A stretch of 64,000 nucleotides of DNA from Actinomycetes bacterium. Its GTDB lineage: Bacteria; Actinomycetota; Acidimicrobiia; Acidimicrobiales; RAAP-2. A program made the position numbers and the translations under genes. Within the stretch, counting starts at the first letter, position 1; each line of letters begins with the position of its first letter. Positions 26,323-34,309 of the stretch are shown here, piece by piece. A model generated the notes under the pieces. The model was not told where the DNA came from. It made no database searches and saw only the letters and a program-made list of their open reading frames with translations. The DNA lies in NCBI GenBank assembly GCA_021791895.1, contig JAJYVS010000011.1, forward strand, positions 1-64,000. Direction: 5' to 3'.

Positions 26323-26385
26323 TCAATTGCCGCACCAGCAGCACGGCGAGCAACCGCACTCGCAGCCGCAGTGTGGGCAAGTCAC
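26323..26385 (-). CDS. 20-residue cysteine-rich peptide (candidate mini-metallothionein)
   Basis: Two bases after the merR stop, GTG 26385 opens a frame of 20 residues ending at TGA 26323-26325. Eight residues are Cys (positions 3, 6, 8, 10, 12, 15, 16, 18), with one His at 5; the spacing CxxCxCxCxCxxCCxC is that of metal-thiolate clusters. A GGTGG ribosome site lies about nine bases upstream, inside the merR end. Following a metal-responsive regulator so closely suggests it buffers the inducing metal. No matching family is known to me, and such a short frame could arise by chance in GC-rich DNA. Confidence 0.5.
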   Translation of the reverse strand: MTCPHCGCECGCSPCCWCGN

Positions 26386-26387
26386 AA

Positions 26388-26801
26388 TCAGTCACCACCT
26401 TTCCAAGAGTGCGAAGGGGCGAACCACCACTGCGGTCGGTCGGGCTCGCTGCACGCCTCGGTCTGCTCGCCCATCTCCATCAGTTGGTCGCGCATGGCGA
26501 AAAGGCGACCCAGTTCGGCGTCGATCTCGGCCAAGCGGCGCTCGACGACCGTGGCGGTGTGCCCGCAGGGACACATGCCGCGGTCCATGACCTCGAGCAG
26601 CTCCTTCACGTCGTGGAGACGGAGCCCGACGTGCCGAGGGCTCTTGATGAAGCGGAGCCTCCCGGTCAGCTCGTCGTCGTAGAGGCGGTAGCCGTTCGGG
26701 GCACGGGGCACCTTGGACAGCAGCCGGCGGCGCTCGTAGTAGCGGAGCGTGTCGGCCGTGACCCCGGCATGACGGGCGAACTCAGAAATCGTGACCACCA
26801 T
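26388..26801 (-). CDS. MerR-family heavy-metal-responsive regulator
   Basis: A 137-residue regulator. The winged helix-turn-helix spans ISEFARHAGVTADTLRYYERRRLL (about residues 5-28), and RAPNGYRLYDD is the wing. The dimerisation helix follows, preceded by the motif MCPCGHTATVVERR (about residue 75), whose two Cys and one His suggest metal sensing as in ZntR/CueR relatives. Another Cys lies near residue 120 (EACSE). A MerR-type dyad precedes the gene, so autoregulation is likely. The only downstream gene is the 20-residue Cys peptide. Confidence 0.9.
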   Translation of the reverse strand: MVVTISEFARHAGVTADTLRYYERRRLLSKVPRAPNGYRLYDDELTGRLRFIKSPRHVGLRLHDVKELLEVMDRGMCPCGHTATVVERRLAEIDAELGRLFAMRDQLMEMGEQTEACSEPDRPQWWFAPSHSWKGGD

Positions 26802-26812
26802 GGTGTCCCCAC

Positions 26813-26842
26813 GGTCAACCCTGGACCCTGGTCCAAGGTCAA
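26813..26842 (-). promoter_or_regulatory. MerR-type operator/promoter
   Basis: On the minus strand TTGACC (26837-26842) is followed by the dyad ACCTTGGACC-A-GGTCCAGGGT, spanning 26818-26839, and a second TTGACC at 26813-26818. A long (18-19 base) spacer filled by a dyad is the hallmark of MerR-controlled promoters. The start codon at 26801 is only ~12 bases beyond, so the transcript has little or no leader. Confidence 0.65.
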
Positions 26843-26872
26843 GACCCAGGGCGTCAGAAGGCCGTTGTCAAT

Positions 26873-26905
26873 TCGATCTCGGCTCGATCTCGGCTCGATC
26901 TCGGC
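26873..26905. repeat. three tandem copies of an 11-bp repeat
   Basis: TCGATCTCGGC occurs three times head to tail without mismatch, 30 bases upstream of the merR promoter. The function is unknown; it may be a simple slippage product. Confidence 0.9.
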
Positions 26906-27068
26906 CTTGTCGCGTTGGTCGGGGTCGACCAACTGACGAGGGGTGTCCTGCGGTGACGGGCGCTGAGAAGGGTCCTTCGGATCGTGCTGGCGCTGCACCA
27001 CCCTGACGACCGGTCATGGACGCCGGACGTCGCCAGGGCGATCCACCCCGGACAGACCGTCTCAGAGG

Positions 27069-27281
27069 CTAGTGGTGGCGGCGGCGGCGGCCGAGGGCCC
27101 AGAGCACACCGCCGACCACGCCGACGATGACCGCCACCTTCACCAACTCCCAGACGAGCCCCACGACGAAGTGCAGCGCGGCGAAGGCGATGACGACGCC
27201 GACCACCCCGGCAACCACCACGAGTGCCCCGTCGACGACGCTGAGCCCTGAACCCTTGGCCTTGACTGGCTTGTTGGACAT
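27069..27281 (-). CDS. small membrane protein
   Basis: A 70-residue protein with a basic N-terminus (MSNKPVKAKG), two hydrophobic helices (VVDGALVVVAGVVGVVIAFAA and a Val-rich second helix ending in VLWALG) and a terminal RRRRHH cluster. It would be a hairpin membrane protein with both ends in the cytoplasm. It is divergent from glnD with 35 bases between the start codons. Function unknown. Confidence 0.65.
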   Translation of the reverse strand: MSNKPVKAKGSGLSVVDGALVVVAGVVGVVIAFAALHFVVGLVWELVKVAVIVGVVGGVLWALGRRRRHH

Positions 27282-27304
27282 CCCTGCTCCCTACTGGACG
27301 CTGC

Positions 27305-27310
27305 TACGTT
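27305..27310 (+). promoter_or_regulatory. -10 element of glnD, leaderless
   Basis: TACGTT lies six bases before the GTG at 27317, placing the transcript start at the start codon. No clear -35 match is present at the usual distance. Confidence 0.45.
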
Positions 27311-27316
27311 CCGGCC

Positions 27317-29659
27317 GTGGCCGAGGTTTCGCTGAGGGAACGACGCCAGCGGCTCGTTGAACGATCTGATCTGGGTGGTGTGGCTTTCTGCCAAGCTTAC
27401 GCGGTCGAGGCCGACCAGTGGTTGGCGGCACTCGCCGATCGTGCCGTCGGCGGCAACCCCCGCACGCTGGCCCTGCTCGCGGTGGGTGGCTACGGCCGCC
27501 AGGAGCTTTGTCCCTTCAGCGACCTCGATGTCGTCCTGGTGCACCACGGACACCGTGACGTCCGGAAGGTGGCCGACGCCATCTGGTACCCGGTCTGGGA
27601 CGAGGGTGTCCACTTGGACCACAGCGTCCGCAGCCCGGCCGAGGTCCTGGCCGCCGCGGAGGGGGACCTCAGGGTCGCGCTCGGCCTCCTCGATGCCCGA
27701 TTGGTGTGGGGGGACCCCAAGGTGGCCGAACCCCTGCTCGGCGAGGCGGTCGAGCTGTGGCGCTCGAAGCTCGGGGAAAAGTGGCTGCCCGATCTGGCCG
27801 GGCAGATGCGCGAACGCCACCAGACCCAAGGCGAGCTCGCCTTCCTGCTCGAGCCGGACCTGAAGGAAGCCCACGGCGGCCTCCGGGACGCCGGTGTGTT
27901 GAGAGCGCTCGCCACCTACGCCCCGAGACTCGGCGACTACGTCAACTTCGACTCGGTCGGTCACGCGGTCGAGGTGCTGACCGCGATCCGCGTGGAACTG
28001 CACCGACGGGCCGGGCGGGCGCTCGACAAGCTCGTCCTCCAAGAGCAGGACCAGATCGCCGCGCTCCTCTCCTACCGCGACGCCGACGACCTCATGGCCG
28101 CGGTGGCGAGAGCCGGCCGCACCGTCGCCTGGGCGGCCGACGACGCCTGGCGACGGCAGGTCTCTTGGGCCCCGGCCCGGGAGCGCTGGGGGCTCCGACG
28201 GAGCCGCCCGGCGTCCTCCGCCCGGGCGGTCGAGATCGAGCCGGGGGTGGTGACCGTCGGCAACGAGATCGCCCTCGCCGACGGCGCCGACATCGCCCAC
28301 GACTCGTCGCTGCCGCTGCGGCTCGCCGCGGTCGCCGCTGAGCGTGACGCACCCATCGCCAAGTCGGCGCTCCGGCGTCTGGCCGACCGAATGCCCCCGG
28401 CCCCCGACCCCTGGCCCCTTGAGACCCGCGAAGCGCTCGTCCGGGTCCTTCTCGCGGGGCAACCGGCCGTTGCCGCGCTCGAGTCCCTCGACCAGGAAGA
28501 TCTGTTGTCGAGACTGTTGCCCGAGTGGGCCCCGGTGCGGTCCCGGCCCCAGCGCAACGCCTATCACCGCTTCACCGTCGACCGTCACCTCCTCGAGGCC
28601 GCAGTCCAGGCCGCGGCGCTCGCCGATCAGGTCGATCGCCCCGACCTCCTCGTCGTGGGGGCACTCCTGCACGACATCGGCAAGGGGTACCCCGGTGACC
28701 ACACCGACGTCGGCGTGGAGCTGGTCGAGCGGATCGCCCCCCGCCTCGGGTTCCCCCCCAAGGACGCCGCCGTCCTCGTCGCCATGGTCCGGCACCACCT
28801 GCTCTTGCCGGACATGGCCACGAGACGGGATCTCGACGACCCGGTCACGATCGAAAAGGTCGCCGAGAGCGTGGGAGACGGCCGGACCCTGGCGCTCCTC
28901 GGCGCCCTGGCCGAGGCGGACGGGCTGGCGACCGGCTCGTCGGCCTGGGGTCCGTGGAAGGCCGGGCTGGTCGCCGAACTGGTGAGCCGGACCGCCGCCT
29001 TCTTGGAGGGTCGGCCGCTCCCCCGGGAGCCCGGTTGGGTGAACGAGGACCAGCAGCGCCTGAGGGAGGAGGTGCGCGACGGGGGGCGGGCGTCGGTGGT
29101 CCTCGACCCCCCCCGGGTCACGGTCGCCGCGCTCGACCGCCCGGGGTTGCTCGCGTCGGTCGCCGGGGTGCTGGCGGTCCACGGCCTCGACGTGCGCAGC
29201 GCCGATGCCCGGATCGACGACGGTGTCGCCGTCGAGGTCTTCACCGTCGAGGTGCCCCGGGGATCGTGGCCCGACTCGGCCAAGGTCCGTGAGGATCTCG
29301 AGGCCGTGCTCGACGATCGCATGGAGCTCGGCGCCAAGCTCGACGCGCGGGCCGCGGCCTACGCCGGCGAGCGCCGCATCCGCTCGGCCCGAACCACCGA
29401 TCCGCAGGTCGTCGTGGACAATGACGCCTCGGCGTCCTCGACCGTGCTCGAGCTGCGGGCTGCGGACCAGGTCGGGCTCCTGCACCGGGTCACCCAGGCC
29501 ATCTTCGACCTCGGTCTCGACGTCGTCTCGGCCCGGGTGTCGACCATCGGCCACGAGGTGGTGGACGCTTTCTACCTCCAGGGCGGATCGGGGGGGAAGG
29601 TGACCGACCCGGGCCAGCTCGACGTCGTCGAGGCGACGGTCCGGGCGGCGGCGGCCTGA
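27317..29659 (+). CDS. glnD: [protein-PII] uridylyltransferase / nucleotidyltransferase
   Basis: A 780-residue GlnD, which modifies and demodifies the PII nitrogen-signalling protein according to glutamine level. The nucleotidyltransferase site GGYGRQELCPFSDLD (residues 57-71) has both catalytic aspartates. The HD phosphohydrolase domain shows HLLEAAVQ and LLHDIGKG (about residue 450), and MVRHHLLL follows. Two ACT glutamine-sensing domains form the last 180 residues (VTVAALDRPGLLASVAGVL and LELRAADQVGLLHRVTQAI). Unlike the usual arrangement, no glnB or amtB gene is adjacent in this window. Confidence 0.95.
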   Translation: MAEVSLRERRQRLVERSDLGGVAFCQAYAVEADQWLAALADRAVGGNPRTLALLAVGGYGRQELCPFSDLDVVLVHHGHRDVRKVADAIWYPVWDEGVHLDHSVRSPAEVLAAAEGDLRVALGLLDARLVWGDPKVAEPLLGEAVELWRSKLGEKWLPDLAGQMRERHQTQGELAFLLEPDLKEAHGGLRDAGVLRALATYAPRLGDYVNFDSVGHAVEVLTAIRVELHRRAGRALDKLVLQEQDQIAALLSYRDADDLMAAVARAGRTVAWAADDAWRRQVSWAPARERWGLRRSRPASSARAVEIEPGVVTVGNEIALADGADIAHDSSLPLRLAAVAAERDAPIAKSALRRLADRMPPAPDPWPLETREALVRVLLAGQPAVAALESLDQEDLLSRLLPEWAPVRSRPQRNAYHRFTVDRHLLEAAVQAAALADQVDRPDLLVVGALLHDIGKGYPGDHTDVGVELVERIAPRLGFPPKDAAVLVAMVRHHLLLPDMATRRDLDDPVTIEKVAESVGDGRTLALLGALAEADGLATGSSAWGPWKAGLVAELVSRTAAFLEGRPLPREPGWVNEDQQRLREEVRDGGRASVVLDPPRVTVAALDRPGLLASVAGVLAVHGLDVRSADARIDDGVAVEVFTVEVPRGSWPDSAKVREDLEAVLDDRMELGAKLDARAAAYAGERRIRSARTTDPQVVVDNDASASSTVLELRAADQVGLLHRVTQAIFDLGLDVVSARVSTIGHEVVDAFYLQGGSGGKVTDPGQLDVVEATVRAAAA

Positions 29660-29763
29660 CCCCTCCAACCTGGACCCCTAGAGGTGGCCGGCCACCACGT
29701 GGCTCCCCGTCGCTCGAGGAGGGTGAGTCCGAAAATTGAGGGTTGACGGCTAGGCTGGTGACG

Positions 29764-30912
29764 ATGCAGCGCCAGCCAGCGCACCGGAAATCCGCGGCCC
29801 GCCGATGGCCGGTCGCGCTCGCCGTGTCGGCGGCCCTGCTCGTGGTCGGCGGGGGTGCCACCGGGGCGATCTGGATCGCCCGTTCCGGCTCGCCGGCGAC
29901 CCCCAGCGCCACCAACCACAAGCCGAAGACCCTGCCCTTCGCCGTCCTCGCCACCACCCCGACAGCGAGTGATGGCGTCGTTTCGCCGGCCACCACCATC
30001 ACCGTGTCGTTCTCGTCGGCCATCTCGCCGTCGAGTCCGATGCCCACCCTCTCACCCCCGATCTCGGGGGCCTGGTCGCTCGTTTCGCCGACCGAGGTGG
30101 AGTTCGTCCCTTCGGCGCCGATGGTCCCGGGGGCGACCGAGGCCGTGACCGTGCCCGGCGGCGCGACCGGCATGGTGAGTGCGCAGGGCGTGTACCTGGC
30201 CTCGTCGATGAACGTGCCCTTCAGCGTGGCCCCGGGGTCGACGCTGCGCCTCCAGCAGCTCCTCGCCGAGCTGGGCTACCTCCCCCTCACCTTCACACCG
30301 ACCACGCCCACGACCTCGCTCACCCAGGAGGCCGATGTCCAGCAGGGCACCTTCGGCTGGCGGTGGCCCAACCAGCCGGCGTCGCTAACCTCGCTGTGGG
30401 CCCCCGGTCAGATGAACGTCCTCACGAAGGGCGCCATCATGGAGTTCGAGAACGTGCACGGGTTGACCACCGACGGGATCGCCGGCCCCCAGGTGTGGGC
30501 GGACCTCTTGGCCGACGCCTCCACCGGGCACGCCGACCCCAACCCGTGGGACTACGTCTACGTGTCGGAGACCCAACCCGAGACGGTGACGGTGTACTCG
30601 AACGGGGCGCCCGTCTACCACACCCTGGCCAACACCGGCATCCCCCAAGCTCCGACGGCCCAGGGCACCTTCACCGTCTACCTGCGTTACGTCTCGACGA
30701 CCATGTCGGGGACCAACCCCGACGGCAGCCACTACTCGGACCCCGGCGTCCCCTGGGTCAGCTACTTCAACGGTGGTGACGCCCTGCACGGCTTCATCCG
30801 CCCCGGCTACGGGTACCCCCAGAGCCTCGGCTGCGTGGAGATGCCGCCGGCGAACGCCGCCGTCGTCTACCCGCTCACCCCCCTCGGGACCCTGGTCACC
30901 GTCGGGAACTGA
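29764..30912 (+). CDS. L,D-transpeptidase with Ig-like and peptidoglycan-binding domains
   Basis: A 382-residue cell-wall enzyme, anchored by an N-terminal membrane helix (WPVALAVSAALLVVGGGATGAIW). ATG 29764 is preferred over TTG 29743; TAGGCT (29752-29757) six bases upstream fits a leaderless start. An Ig-like domain (about 60-150) is followed by a peptidoglycan-binding repeat (LRLQQLLAELGYLPL, FENVHGLTTDGIAGPQVWADLL). The YkuD catalytic domain has LHGF (His ~342) and SLGCVEMP (Cys ~357). It would form 3-3 crosslinks or attach proteins to peptidoglycan. Confidence 0.93.
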   Translation: MQRQPAHRKSAARRWPVALAVSAALLVVGGGATGAIWIARSGSPATPSATNHKPKTLPFAVLATTPTASDGVVSPATTITVSFSSAISPSSPMPTLSPPISGAWSLVSPTEVEFVPSAPMVPGATEAVTVPGGATGMVSAQGVYLASSMNVPFSVAPGSTLRLQQLLAELGYLPLTFTPTTPTTSLTQEADVQQGTFGWRWPNQPASLTSLWAPGQMNVLTKGAIMEFENVHGLTTDGIAGPQVWADLLADASTGHADPNPWDYVYVSETQPETVTVYSNGAPVYHTLANTGIPQAPTAQGTFTVYLRYVSTTMSGTNPDGSHYSDPGVPWVSYFNGGDALHGFIRPGYGYPQSLGCVEMPPANAAVVYPLTPLGTLVTVGN

Positions 30913-31075
30913 CCCCCCGGACCGGGCCGCCCGAACCGAATCGGCGCCACCGGGCACCCGGACCCGACAGCTCGTCGCGCTGAGCTCTGAACTCTCGTCG
31001 CTCGGCCGGCGGCGAGCGCCGGAGTGGGCCAAAGTCCGAGCGCTGGAGGCCGACCCCGACGACTGGACGCCGGCG

Positions 31076-33106
31076 CTACCCGGTCGTCGGGTGAGTGGGC
31101 GTCAGCCCACCGGGCATCAGGACGTCGAACCCGTCGGGCGTGTTGAGCATGCCCGGTACCGTCCCGCTCTGACCGGTCACCCCGTACTGCCACACCAGGG
31201 CGTCGGTGGCCGGGTCGATGGCGACCAACCGGTCGTTGTAGTCGTCGTTGAGCAGGATCACCCCGCTCGGCAGCCGCTCGGCCAGCGACGGTTGGTCGAG
31301 GGCCCCGGGGCCCGAGGTGACGTCGTAGCGCCAGGTGATCGTGCCCTGGCGGGTGAACTCCAGGATCTGCCCGGGATTCGAGTAGTCCGAGATCAAGTAG
31401 AGGTCGGGGCCGAGCTGCTGGGGGTCGGAGGGGTAGCTGATCGGCAGCTGGAGCGTCCAGACCAGCTGCCCGGTCATCGTGTACTCGCTGACCCAGGAGC
31501 CGTTGATCTCTGAGATGAGGAGGTTCCCGTTGGCGAGCGGGGTGTCGCCGTTCGGGGTCCCGAGCGAGGTCGGCGGGTTGTGGACGCACGATCCGGTCGT
31601 CCCGATCTGGTGGGCCACCGTCCCGTTGTGGTTCAGCACCAGCACCCGGCAGTTGTCGGCGTCGGCCACTGAGACCTGTCCGTTCTTCCACAGGTAGGCG
31701 TCATCGGGCTCGTGCAGGTAGCCCGGGGCCGATCCGGCCGTGCCGGGGTGGCCGTAGGTCCACAGGACCTTGCCCGAGGGATAGGCGATCTCCTCGATGG
31801 TCTCGTTCTGCTCCTGGTTGGTGATGATGGCCCGCCCCTTGTCGATGAAGAAAGCGTCGTCGGGGAAGTAGAAGCCGTCGGGGTTGGGGGGCGACGTCGC
31901 CGAGGGGTAGGTCCACAGGATCTTCATGCTCGGGTTGAGGAGCATGAGCCGGTTGCTCCCGCGGTCGGCGATGAGGAGTTTGCCGCCGAAGTAGGGCGAT
32001 CCCGCCCCCGGCGCGCCGGCCGTGCCGAAGGCGATGTTTTCCTCGAACATCTGCACGGCGGCCACCGGCGTCCCGTTGAGCTCGCCCCCGACGATCCAGG
32101 CCCTCGAACCGACCACGGCCGCCCCGGCGTTGGAGACCGGCTCCTGGAGGCGTCCGGCGACGAGCAGCCGGCGGCTCACCGGGTCGTAGGCCCAGATGGT
32201 CGAGACCGTGGCGAGCACCCCGGTGACCGGGGGGGCCACGGCGGTGACGCCGAGCCCGGGGGTCGCGGGCTGGACGATGCTGCTGCTCCCACCGGCGAGG
32301 TAGATGGTCCCCTTCAAGGACACCGCTACCGCACCTTGGAGCGGTTCGGGCAGGTGCCCGACGATGCTGACCGAGTGGCGGGCCGGATCGATCATCTGGA
32401 TCGTGCTGACCGGACCGCCCGAACCGGCCACCGCCTCGCCGCCGAAGACGTAGATCTCGTTGCCGTGGGCCGCGACCGCCGGATAGCGGACCGGCACCTT
32501 GAGCCGGGCCACGGTGCTGAAGGTTCGCCCGTTGGTGGTGGCGAGCACCGCCGCATCCGGCGCCGTGCCGTCGTAACCGCCCACGATGTAGGTCGTGCCC
32601 TTGATCGACACGGCGTCGGCATCCGAACGGGGTGTGGGCAAGTTGCTGATCACCGTCCCGGTATTGGTCCCCGTCCCGGTCGTCGAGATCGACTCGACGG
32701 TGCCGACGGTCGAGGGCGAGCCCCCGCCGAACACCACGTCCCGGCCCCCGATGACCGAGCCGGCGGCGTCGTGGACCCCAGCGGGCAGGGTCCCCGTCAG
32801 GGTGATGGCCCCGCCGATCGGATCGAGCGAGTAGACACCGTCGGCCGAGGTCCCGCCGGCCGTCAGGCCCCCGAGGATCACCAGGGACCCCGAGGCACCC
32901 GGCTCGAGCACCTCCCGGCTGATCGGCGCCACCAGGCTCGACGGCGACAACCCGGCCTCGATGGCCGGGATCCCCTTCGAGTGGCGGTGGTGGGCCGGTC
33001 GACGGGCGGCAGCGGCCGCCTGGACCCCGGCCATCAGGCTGGCGACCAGGCCAGCGAGGAGGACCAGGTGGGCCCAGGCCCGCCACCGACGACGGCGGCC
33101 CCTCAC
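31076..33106 (-). CDS. secreted double beta-propeller protein (Kelch-like + PQQ/NHL-like)
   Basis: A 676-residue exported protein with a signal peptide (AWAHLVLLAGLVASLMAGVQA). Residues about 70-350 contain Kelch-type repeats with GG doublets (VILGGLTAGG, TYIVGGYDG, IYVFGGEAV, IYLAGGSSS, AWIVGGELNG). Residues about 365-670 form a second propeller of the PQQ/NHL type with repeating LLIADRGSNRLMLLN, GKVLWTYGHPG and GTITWRYDVTSGPGA blades. The role is unknown; such proteins bind partners or polysaccharides outside the cell. It starts 16 bases after a DoxX-like gene and shares its transcript. Confidence 0.85.
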   Translation of the reverse strand: MRGRRRRWRAWAHLVLLAGLVASLMAGVQAAAAARRPAHHRHSKGIPAIEAGLSPSSLVAPISREVLEPGASGSLVILGGLTAGGTSADGVYSLDPIGGAITLTGTLPAGVHDAAGSVIGGRDVVFGGGSPSTVGTVESISTTGTGTNTGTVISNLPTPRSDADAVSIKGTTYIVGGYDGTAPDAAVLATTNGRTFSTVARLKVPVRYPAVAAHGNEIYVFGGEAVAGSGGPVSTIQMIDPARHSVSIVGHLPEPLQGAVAVSLKGTIYLAGGSSSIVQPATPGLGVTAVAPPVTGVLATVSTIWAYDPVSRRLLVAGRLQEPVSNAGAAVVGSRAWIVGGELNGTPVAAVQMFEENIAFGTAGAPGAGSPYFGGKLLIADRGSNRLMLLNPSMKILWTYPSATSPPNPDGFYFPDDAFFIDKGRAIITNQEQNETIEEIAYPSGKVLWTYGHPGTAGSAPGYLHEPDDAYLWKNGQVSVADADNCRVLVLNHNGTVAHQIGTTGSCVHNPPTSLGTPNGDTPLANGNLLISEINGSWVSEYTMTGQLVWTLQLPISYPSDPQQLGPDLYLISDYSNPGQILEFTRQGTITWRYDVTSGPGALDQPSLAERLPSGVILLNDDYNDRLVAIDPATDALVWQYGVTGQSGTVPGMLNTPDGFDVLMPGGLTPTHPTTG

Positions 33107-33122
33107 CGGGACCGGAGCCCGC

Positions 33123-33584
33123 TCAACGGCGAAGGAGCAACCGCTGCCCCTGAGCGCCGGCCACCGCGACGGCCAGGCAGAAGATCCCGATGCCCGTGAG
33201 GACTGCAGGGGAGAACCCGACCGAGGCGGTCACCGACAGGACCATCTCCAACACCAAGAGGGAGCTCAGCGCGGCGGCCAGACGGGGGACGATCCCGGTG
33301 ATCAGGGCCGTCGCCAGCACCAAGACGAACCACCCGTGCGCGAGCACCAGGATCTCGGCGAGGTGCGAGGTGGCCGAGACGACCGGCACGTAGCCGGTCC
33401 AACGACCCGGGGACGCGAGCTCGTGGTAGCCGAACCACGCCAGCACCAGGCCGAGGAGCATCCGGGCGACTGTCGGGGTCCAGACCGCCACAGCCGAGAT
33501 GGCGCCGGTCGCTTGCCCGGAAGCCGGAGCGCGAACGCCCCGAGCCGGGCCGTCGGCTTCGGGGGCCGCCCTGCCGACCCGCAT
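33123..33584 (-). CDS. DoxX-like membrane protein
   Basis: A 153-residue protein with four membrane helices (VARMLLGLVLAWFGYHELASP, AEILVLAHGWFVLVLATALITG, LAAALSSLLVLEMVLSVTAS, VLTGIGIFCLAVAVAGA). The ARMLLGLVLAWFGYHELASPGRW opening is typical of DoxX-type proteins. The open frame runs upstream to 33710, but ATG 33584 gives a protein of normal size. It lies between a short exported protein and the beta-propeller gene in a three-gene unit. Confidence 0.7.
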   Translation of the reverse strand: MRVGRAAPEADGPARGVRAPASGQATGAISAVAVWTPTVARMLLGLVLAWFGYHELASPGRWTGYVPVVSATSHLAEILVLAHGWFVLVLATALITGIVPRLAAALSSLLVLEMVLSVTASVGFSPAVLTGIGIFCLAVAVAGAQGQRLLLRR

Positions 33585-33652
33585 CGGCCGCGCCGTGATC
33601 CGGTCTCCCCGCTGCGGGGCCGGGTCTTCGAGTCGGTGGCCGGTCCCGGGGG

Positions 33653-34030
33653 TCACGCGACGGTCGCCTCCCGGCCCTCGGTGTCGGCCTGGTGGGCGCC
33701 GAGGTTCCACGAGTCGTCACCGAAGGTGGTCTCGACGAAGAAGACCCGATCCCCCGAGGCATAGGTGCCAGTCTGGGCTCGGGAGGTGGCCGCCGTCGAA
33801 ACGCCCACCGTGACCGTGGTGGCACCCGGCACGACCTGGACGTCGAATCCCGAGGTGGCCGGGGTCGTCCCGGTCCTCACGTCGATCCCGACGAGCGGTG
33901 CGGTGCCCTGGGGCGACACGCGCAGCGGCGCCGAGTTCACGATGCCGGTCGGTCCCGAGGCGCCCGCGACGCCCTCGCCGTACCCGTGCACCACCAGCAT
34001 GATGCCGACCGCCCCGACCGCCCCGAGCAC
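33653..34030 (-). CDS. exported hypothetical protein with possible interrupted N-terminus
   Basis: A 125-residue protein beginning at GTG 34030 with a hydrophobic segment (LGAVGAVGIMLVV), then a beta-rich extracellular domain (APLRVSPQGTAPLVGIDVRTG, GDRVFFVETTFGDD). Upstream, the same frame encodes a basic stretch (VARSPKRRAAAVGQRARAARA) that stops at a TGA (about 34054) and resumes as EVGRRGLLVLGAV. This is the pattern of a longer signal-anchor protein with a nonsense codon. Either translation restarts at the GTG or the gene is damaged. Confidence 0.5.
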   Translation of the reverse strand: MLGAVGAVGIMLVVHGYGEGVAGASGPTGIVNSAPLRVSPQGTAPLVGIDVRTGTTPATSGFDVQVVPGATTVTVGVSTAATSRAQTGTYASGDRVFFVETTFGDDSWNLGAHQADTEGREATVA

Positions 34031-34309
34031 GAGGAGACCGCGCCGACCGACCTCTCAGGCCCGAGCCGCACGCGCCCGCTGCCCGACCGCGGCCGCCCGC
34101 CGCTTCGGGGATCTCGCCACGGGCGGAGTATGGAGGTCCAACCTGTCGGCACGATGAAGCTCCTTCACCGACCAGGAGATCCTTACGCCGCTCTTATCCC
34201 GAATCCCACCCGCAGTGTCGTTCAACCACGCGCCGGGGGCGCCTCGTCTCGGTCTCCTGGAGCCGGCAGGTGGTCACGCCGGCGGGGCGTCCCCCTCGGT
34301 CTCCGAGGG

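Noticed and set aside
26873-26905. CRISPR-like repeats
   Set aside because: The 11-bp units are contiguous, without spacers, and there are no cas genes.
27140-29668. 842-codon antisense frame over glnD
   Set aside because: Composition is that of an antisense shadow in GC-rich DNA; glnD has all its motifs.
31712-33199. 495-codon antisense frame over the propeller gene
   Set aside because: Low-complexity Gly/Arg/Asp shadow with no start signals.
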